Positions 40,532-45,146 of a stretch of DNA of 45,146 nt are shown here, in pieces; positions within the stretch are counted from its first letter, which is position 1; each line of letters begins with the position of its first letter. A model generated the notes under the pieces. That model was not told where the DNA came from and searched no databases. It was given only the letters and a program-made list of their open reading frames with translations. This DNA is from JAIRQK01 sp047974135 (lineage in GTDB: Bacteria > Campylobacterota > Campylobacteria > Campylobacterales > Campylobacteraceae). The stretch is taken from the NCBI GenBank assembly GCA_047974135.1, contig JBKECC010000020.1:1-45146 (forward strand), given 5' to 3'. The translations under genes and the position numbers were made by a program.

Positions 40532-42232
40532 TTGCAAAAGTTTCTACAACTTATCACGCCACGAAGTATTTTACTTTTAAAAAACTATAAACCAAAAATG
40601 TTGCTTCAAGACATAACTGCAGGAGCTACAGTTTCTATAATCGCTTTGCCTCTTGCTATGGCATTTGCAATTGCCAGTGGAGTAGGGCCTGAACGTGGGC
40701 TTTTTACCGCAATCGTTGCTGGATTTTTAATCTCTCTTCTTGGTGGAAGCAGATACCAAATAGGCGGTCCAACAGGAGCTTTTGTTGTTGTTTTATACGC
40801 AGTTATACTAAAACATGGCTATGATGGGCTTGTTATAGCTACGCTTCTTGCTGGAATTATGCTTATTTTAATGGGAGTTTTCAAACTTGGAAATATCATA
40901 AAGTTTATCCCTTATCCAGTAACCGTTGGTTTTACTTCGGGTATTGCTCTTATCATCTTTACTTCACAGATAAAGGATTTTTTTGGTTTAAAAATTGAAA
41001 CTATGCCAGCAGATTTTGTAGGACAGTGGAGAACTTACGGAGCACATTTTAGCGATGTATCTTTGTGGGCATTTTTTCTTGGAATTTTAGGTATTTTAAT
41101 CATTTTAGGATTTAAAAGATTTATTCCAAAAATCCCCGGACAAATCTTTGTTGTTATAGTTTTATCTTTGATTGTTTATATTTTTAATCTCCCAGTTGAT
41201 ACGATTGGAAGTAAGTTTTCAAGCATTCCTTCAATGCTGCCAAGTCCAAGCTTACCAACATTTTCACTAGAAAAAGTTCAAGCAGTATTTCCTGATGCTA
41301 TAACCATAGCGCTTTTAGGAGCTATAGAATCCCTGCTTTCAGCAGTTGTAGCCGATGGTATGACAGGAGATAGACACCAATCAAACAAAGAGTTAGTCGC
41401 TCAAGGCGTTGCAAATATAGCTTCAGTCTCTTTTGGCGGCATAAGCGCAACTGGTGCCATTGCAAGAACGGTAACAAACATAAAAGCAGGAGCAGTTACT
41501 CCACTTTCTGGTATGCTTCATGCTCTATTTTTGCTTTTGTTTATGTTATTTTTTGCAAAGTTTATACTACTTATCCCGCTTTGTGCATTAGCAGCCATTT
41601 TAGTTATAGTTGCTTGGAATATGAGTGAATTTCACCATTTTAAATCAATCATAGTAAACTCCGAAAAATATGATGTTTTTGTACTTTTAACAACATTTTT
41701 ATTGACTGTTTTTATAGATTTAAATACTGGCGTTCAAGTAGGTGTTATGCTAGCAGCACTTTTGTTTATAAAAAGGATGGTTGACACAACGCAGATAGTA
41801 AACAAAAGAGAGTTAGAAGCTGCTATAGAAAATACTGAAGAGATGGATGAGCTTGAAGACATAGATGCCTTAAAAAACAAAGATGTTCCAAAAGGCGTTG
41901 AAGTTTATGAGATAAATGGACCTTTTTTCTTTGGCGTTGCAGATAGACTAAAAAGAGTTTTGGATGCCATCTCAACCCCTGCTGATATTTTTATCTTAAG
42001 GATGAGAAGAGTTCCAGTTATAGATGAGACAGGATACCACGCACTTGAAGAGTTTTATGAACTTTGTAAAGAGAAAAATACGGTTTTAATACTCTCGGGG
42101 GTTTCAAGAGAGATAAAAACAAGACTGATAAAAAAAGGGTTTGATAAGCTGCTTGGAGTAGAAAATATAACTGCTCACATAGACAAAGCCTTATCAAGAG
42201 CAAATAAGATTTTGGAGCAAAAGAGCGAATAA
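40532..42232 (+). CDS. SulP-family anion transporter with STAS domain
   Basis: 566 residues with a TTG start at 40532 (AAGGAAG 6 bases before). About 11-12 hydrophobic spans, ALPLAMAFAIASGVGPERGLFTAI near the N-terminus (SulP signature), the mid-protein DGMTGDRHQSNKELVAQGVAN, and a C-terminal STAS domain from about 460 (KGVEVYEINGPFFFGVADRL). Substrates in the family include sulfate, bicarbonate and carboxylates; not assignable. A 7-codon ATG reading frame (40511-40531, MSAKEV) ends exactly where the TTG begins. A motif copy follows the stop. Confidence 0.92.
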   Translation: MQKFLQLITPRSILLLKNYKPKMLLQDITAGATVSIIALPLAMAFAIASGVGPERGLFTAIVAGFLISLLGGSRYQIGGPTGAFVVVLYAVILKHGYDGLVIATLLAGIMLILMGVFKLGNIIKFIPYPVTVGFTSGIALIIFTSQIKDFFGLKIETMPADFVGQWRTYGAHFSDVSLWAFFLGILGILIILGFKRFIPKIPGQIFVVIVLSLIVYIFNLPVDTIGSKFSSIPSMLPSPSLPTFSLEKVQAVFPDAITIALLGAIESLLSAVVADGMTGDRHQSNKELVAQGVANIASVSFGGISATGAIARTVTNIKAGAVTPLSGMLHALFLLLFMLFFAKFILLIPLCALAAILVIVAWNMSEFHHFKSIIVNSEKYDVFVLLTTFLLTVFIDLNTGVQVGVMLAALLFIKRMVDTTQIVNKRELEAAIENTEEMDELEDIDALKNKDVPKGVEVYEINGPFFFGVADRLKRVLDAISTPADIFILRMRRVPVIDETGYHALEEFYELCKEKNTVLILSGVSREIKTRLIKKGFDKLLGVENITAHIDKALSRANKILEQKSE

Positions 42233-42235
42233 CTC

Positions 42236-42247
42236 TTTACATGTAAA
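42236..42247. repeat. Single TTTACATGTAAA motif between the SulP gene and nrdB
   Basis: Perfect 12-mer 3 bases after the SulP stop and about 30 bases before the nrdB -10-like box. Confidence 0.9.
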
Positions 42248-42275
42248 GGTTGCGTTAGTCTCAGTTTTCTTTTGA

Positions 42276-42281
42276 TACAAT
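42276..42281 (+). promoter_or_regulatory. Putative -10 element of nrdB
   Basis: TACAAT in CTTTTGATACAATCATTC, matching the purB-nrdA and nrdD promoters; 45 bases before the nrdB ATG. Confidence 0.45.
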
Positions 42282-42325
42282 CATTCATTCAAAACAAAAT
42301 TATTCTTCGCAAAAGGCAAATCTTT

Positions 42326-43348
42326 ATGGAAAGAAAACATATATACAATCCAAATTCCAATGAAAGCTTAAATGAGCGCCGTATTTTTGGTGGAAATCCT
42401 CACGGAATTTTAAATTTTACAAAAGCAAAATACACTTGGGCTCTTAAGATTTGGGATGTAATGGAAGCTAACACTTGGTTTCCAAGAGAGGTAGATACAA
42501 CCGGTGATGTTGTTGACTACAACAAAAATCTAACAGACTCTGAAAAGAGAATGTATGACTTAGTTTGGAGCCAACTTATAAGCATGGATAGCTTTCAAAC
42601 AAATAACTTAGCTGACAATATAAACCCTTATATAACTGCTCCTGAAATCAATGCTTGTTTGGCAAGACAAGCTTATGAAGAGGCTAACCACTCAAAATCT
42701 TATGCGGTTATGGTTGAAGCGATTTGTGACAATACTGACCTTATTTATGAGATGGAAAAACATGACGAGATTTTAAGAAAGAAAAACGACTACATTTCTG
42801 GTGTTTACGAAGAATTAGCAGGCGATGTAACTGATGAAAAACTTGTACTTGCAATGTTTGCAAATCAAATCTTAGAGGGTATTTATTTTTACGCTGGATT
42901 TGCTTCAATTTACGCTCTTGCGCGTGCTGGAAAGATGCTTGGGAGTGCGCAAATGATAAGATTTATTCAACGTGATGAGATAACCCACCTTCTTCTTTTT
43001 CAAAACATGATAAATTCAGTTCAAAAAGAGAGACCAGAACTTTTTACAAAAGAGCTTAAAGAGAAAGTTTATGAAATGTTCAAAAAAGCTGGTGAACTTG
43101 AGATTGAGTGGGGAAAATACATCACACAAAACCAAATCATGGGCTTTACAGATGATATCATAGAGCAATACATACAGTATCTTGTAGATGATAGACTTCG
43201 CGCCGTTGGATTTGAAAAACTTTATAATGTAAAACATCCTATCAAATGGGTTGATGACTTCTCAAAATTCAACGATCAAAAAACAAACTTCTTCGAGGGC
43301 AATGTAAGCAATTACAGCAAGGGAAGTTTAACTTTTGATGACTTTTAA
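42326..43348 (+). CDS. nrdB: Class Ia ribonucleoside-diphosphate reductase, beta (radical tyrosine) subunit
   Basis: 340 residues from ATG 42326 (AAAAGG upstream; the open frame runs 18 codons further but the family N-terminus starts here). Di-iron ligands are visible: ISMDSFQ (Asp), EEANHSKSY (Glu, His and the radical Tyr four residues later), ILEGIYFY (Glu) and RDEITH (Glu, His). So it is a tyrosyl-radical class Ia/b type. Ends FDDF with the acidic tail that docks on NrdA. Separated from nrdA by about 24 kb but sharing its promoter style; pcm follows. Confidence 0.97.
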   Translation: MERKHIYNPNSNESLNERRIFGGNPHGILNFTKAKYTWALKIWDVMEANTWFPREVDTTGDVVDYNKNLTDSEKRMYDLVWSQLISMDSFQTNNLADNINPYITAPEINACLARQAYEEANHSKSYAVMVEAICDNTDLIYEMEKHDEILRKKNDYISGVYEELAGDVTDEKLVLAMFANQILEGIYFYAGFASIYALARAGKMLGSAQMIRFIQRDEITHLLLFQNMINSVQKERPELFTKELKEKVYEMFKKAGELEIEWGKYITQNQIMGFTDDIIEQYIQYLVDDRLRAVGFEKLYNVKHPIKWVDDFSKFNDQKTNFFEGNVSNYSKGSLTFDDF

Positions 43349-43363
43349 TCTAGGATTTTCTTT

Positions 43364-44035
43364 GTGCTAAAAATAAATGAGTTTGACGCAAAATTAAGAG
43401 CCCAAAAGTGCCAAAATATGGCTGATGAGATAGCAGATTTAGTAAATTTAAACCAATCTCTTTATCAAGCTTTTATAGATGTTGATAGAGAGATTTTTAC
43501 CCCGCAAGGTTTTGCAAGACAAGCTTACAGACTTGACGCTCTTCCAATGAGTGAAGAGCAGTGGATAAGCTCACCTCTTACAGTTGCAAAAATGACTTTA
43601 GCGCTTGAGATAGATAGAAACGTTGACTCCATTTTAGAGATTGGTTGTGGAAGCGGCTATCAAGCTGCTATCCTTTCTCGTTTAATTAGAAGAGTTTTTA
43701 CGATTGAAAGGATAGAGAGTTTGCTTCGTGAAGCAAAAGAGAAGTTTTCTGCTTTAAAGATAAACAACATTCACGCTAGATTTGATGATGGACAAAAAGG
43801 GTGGAGAAGCTACGCTCCATTTGATAGGATTTTATTTTCTGCTTCGGCTAAAAACATACCTGAAAGTATCTTTGCGCAGTTAAAAATTGGTGGTATTTTA
43901 GTTGCTCCAATAGACAAAGAAGATGGCAAACAAGTCATCACACAATTTATCAAAACACCTTATGAAATCACAAAAAAAGAGATTGGGGATTGTCTTTTTG
44001 TACCAGTTGTAGATGGCACTAAAAGCTTAAAATAA
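43364..44035 (+). CDS. pcm: Protein-L-isoaspartate O-methyltransferase
   Basis: 223 residues with a GTG start (AGGA 8-9 bases upstream), 15 bases after nrdB. Motifs: SSPLTVAKM, SAM-binding ILEIGCGSGYQAAILSRL and FDRILFSASAKNIPE, then LKIGGILVAPI. It repairs isoaspartyl damage in proteins. Co-transcribed with nrdB by spacing. Confidence 0.92.
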   Translation: MLKINEFDAKLRAQKCQNMADEIADLVNLNQSLYQAFIDVDREIFTPQGFARQAYRLDALPMSEEQWISSPLTVAKMTLALEIDRNVDSILEIGCGSGYQAAILSRLIRRVFTIERIESLLREAKEKFSALKINNIHARFDDGQKGWRSYAPFDRILFSASAKNIPESIFAQLKIGGILVAPIDKEDGKQVITQFIKTPYEITKKEIGDCLFVPVVDGTKSLK

Positions 44036-44049
44036 ACTCTTAAAACTAC

Positions 44050-44085
44050 TTACATGTAAAGATAGATAAAAACCTTTACATGTAA
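44050..44085 (+). terminator. Hairpin from two motif copies, after pcm
   Basis: TTACATGTAAAG (44050-44061), 12-base loop, CTTTACATGTAA (44074-44085): 12-bp perfect stem; a CTCTTTTTT run follows 9 bases later. Looser than the other pairs. Confidence 0.55.
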
Positions 44086-44163
44086 ACAAAATGTCTCTTT
44101 TTTGTTTAATATACACAAAAGCTTTTTTTAAATAGACTTGTAAATCTACAAAAAGGGTGTTAT

Positions 44164-45146
44164 ATGAAAAAGATAATTCTACTTTTGGCTATTTTTATCT
44201 CTTCTGGTTTTACAAACGATACTTCAAGCTTCAACTCTATAGAAGAAAAAGCGTGCTTTAACAAAGAAATTGGCTTATGTTATGAAGTAGCGGTAAAATA
44301 TCTTATCCCAGACAACTATTACAATCTAGACATAGACAAAGGTTTAGAAGTAGCAAATTTTGCTTGCAGTAACAATGATATAACCTCATGTGGATTACTT
44401 AGCACTTTTTATATGAATTACTCAATTTTTCAAGATAAAAATAAAAGCATGTCTTACATGAAAAAAGCTTGTGATTTAGGTGGATATGAAGCTTGTATGA
44501 CTATCGCTTTTCACTATTATTATGGAGATATGATAGTAGAAAAAGATGAAAAAGAGTTTGCAAAATACATAGATAAATCTTGCGAATTTGGAGTTTTGTA
44601 CGCTTGCACATTAATGGCTACTTTTTATGAAAATGGTGATATTTATAGTAAAAATGAGACAAAAAGAGATGAGTATCTAAACAAATCTTGCACAGATGGA
44701 CAAAGTGTTAAAAACATGAGTGGCTGCATAACAATCATGAAAATTTTTGATAATCAAGAAAAAGCACTTAATACCAAGATATACAATGAAGAGATACAAC
44801 AAAAGTACTACAATAAAGTAAAAAATATGATAAAAAATGCAAACTTTGATGCTTATTTGGGTGAAGCTTTAGAGTTAAGTGCATTTGCATATAAAAAATT
44901 TATGTCAAACAAAACAGATGAAAATAAACAAGAGTTTTTAGAGTTACACGCATTGTTGTGCAAAGATGGATTTTCATTTTCTTGCATATTTGAAGCTTAT
45001 ACAAAAGATGATAAAGAAAAAGCAAAAGAGTTGGTTTACGAAAACGATATACTTGCTATTTATGCTGTAAACTCATTTTTATATGGCAACTTGGTTCAAC
45101 AAGATATCAAATTTGTAGAAGAAGTCTCACGTGAAATGTGTGATAC
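44164..45146 (+). CDS. Exported cysteine-rich Sel1-like protein, C-terminus cut by window edge
   Basis: ATG at 44164 with AAGGG 7 bases upstream; open for 327 residues to the window end, so incomplete. Signal peptide of about 17 residues (MKKIILLLAIFISSGFT). Repeating cysteine-paired helices (ACFNKEIGLCYE, ACSNNDITSCG, ACDLGGYEACMT, SCEFGVLYACTL) make it a Sel1/Hcp-like protein, as is the gene at 19758-20741, but the later repeats are less regular (long cysteine-free stretch from about 200 to 265). Function unknown. No motif copies inside. Confidence 0.78.
   Translation, partial: MKKIILLLAIFISSGFTNDTSSFNSIEEKACFNKEIGLCYEVAVKYLIPDNYYNLDIDKGLEVANFACSNNDITSCGLLSTFYMNYSIFQDKNKSMSYMKKACDLGGYEACMTIAFHYYYGDMIVEKDEKEFAKYIDKSCEFGVLYACTLMATFYENGDIYSKNETKRDEYLNKSCTDGQSVKNMSGCITIMKIFDNQEKALNTKIYNEEIQQKYYNKVKNMIKNANFDAYLGEALELSAFAYKKFMSNKTDENKQEFLELHALLCKDGFSFSCIFEAYTKDDKEKAKELVYENDILAIYAVNSFLYGNLVQQDIKFVEEVSREMCD

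Noticed and set aside
18124..44086. CRISPR array or simple repeat cluster
   Set aside because: Motif copies are 10-12 bases, palindromic and irregularly spaced with genes between; no constant repeat-spacer unit exists.
1..45146. tRNA, rRNA, insertion sequence or prophage genes
   Set aside because: None was recognised on reading both strands; gaps are short, and all long frames belong to ordinary chromosomal families.

Overview
The window looks like chromosomal DNA of a low-GC (about one third G+C) Campylobacterota bacterium, most likely a Campylobacter or close relative. The evidence is protein character and local gene orders that, from memory, match Campylobacter jejuni: rluB-rnj-ksgA next to a phosphorylase-rlmN-small membrane ORF; FAH protein-RluD-like-purB-nrdA; cstA with a ybdD-type ORF. 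No rRNA, tRNA, phage, insertion sequence or CRISPR array was recognised. The genus is an inference; the species cannot be named from here.

Layout. 1-2905 (minus): start of fdhB and a complete Tat-exported formate dehydrogenase large subunit with Cys, not selenocysteine, at the active site. 3380-3769: small periplasmic DUF1090 protein. 4146-9946 (minus): housekeeping run ksgA-rnj-kdsD-rluB-rarA. 10115-12580 (plus): hisF, phosphorylase-like gene, rlmN, 33-residue membrane peptide. 12584-14102 (minus): FAH-fold protein and an RluD-like synthase. 14406-18115 (plus): purB-nrdA. 18236-24105: DJ-1/Hsp31-like protein, a three-module Fe-S (CDGSH) protein, a Cys-rich Sel1 protein, twin Old Yellow Enzymes, a COG0523 GTPase. 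24183-27999 (minus): cstA-ybdD and a DmeR/DmeF-like metal efflux pair with a clear operator. 28118-29187: HAD-like protein and an unknown exported protein. 29537-32516 (plus): anaerobic ribonucleotide reductase, with the glycyl-radical tail encoded as a separate 53-residue ORF between nrdD and nrdG. 32632-37498 (plus): a membrane-anchored Cache-PAS-AraC-GyrI regulator followed by a periplasmic flavoprotein reductase and two tetraheme cytochromes c. 37612-38945 (minus): DUF3185-like protein and LrgAB. 39170-44035 (plus): GltD-like oxidoreductase, SulP transporter, nrdB, pcm. 44164-end: a second Cys-rich Sel1-like protein, cut by the window edge.

Physiology. The genes describe a respiratory, oxygen-flexible life: formate oxidation outside the membrane, a quinol-linked cytochrome chain to a periplasmic flavin reductase for an unidentified (probably alpha,beta-unsaturated) organic acceptor, and both oxygen-dependent (NrdAB) and oxygen-sensitive (NrdDG) ribonucleotide reductases.

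The most striking signal is not a gene. The palindrome TTACATGTAA, mostly in the 12-mer form TTTACATGTAAA, occurs 37 times by my scan; about 0.2 copies would be expected by base composition. Twenty-six copies are intergenic. Sixteen of these form eight close pairs that fold into perfect hairpins, mostly at gene ends; ten are single copies, mostly near promoters or start codons. Eleven lie inside genes, only in the two reading frames that avoid a stop codon. It behaves like a genome-wide signal (uptake-sequence-like, HIP1-like, or a protein-binding/methylation site) that has been reused in terminators.
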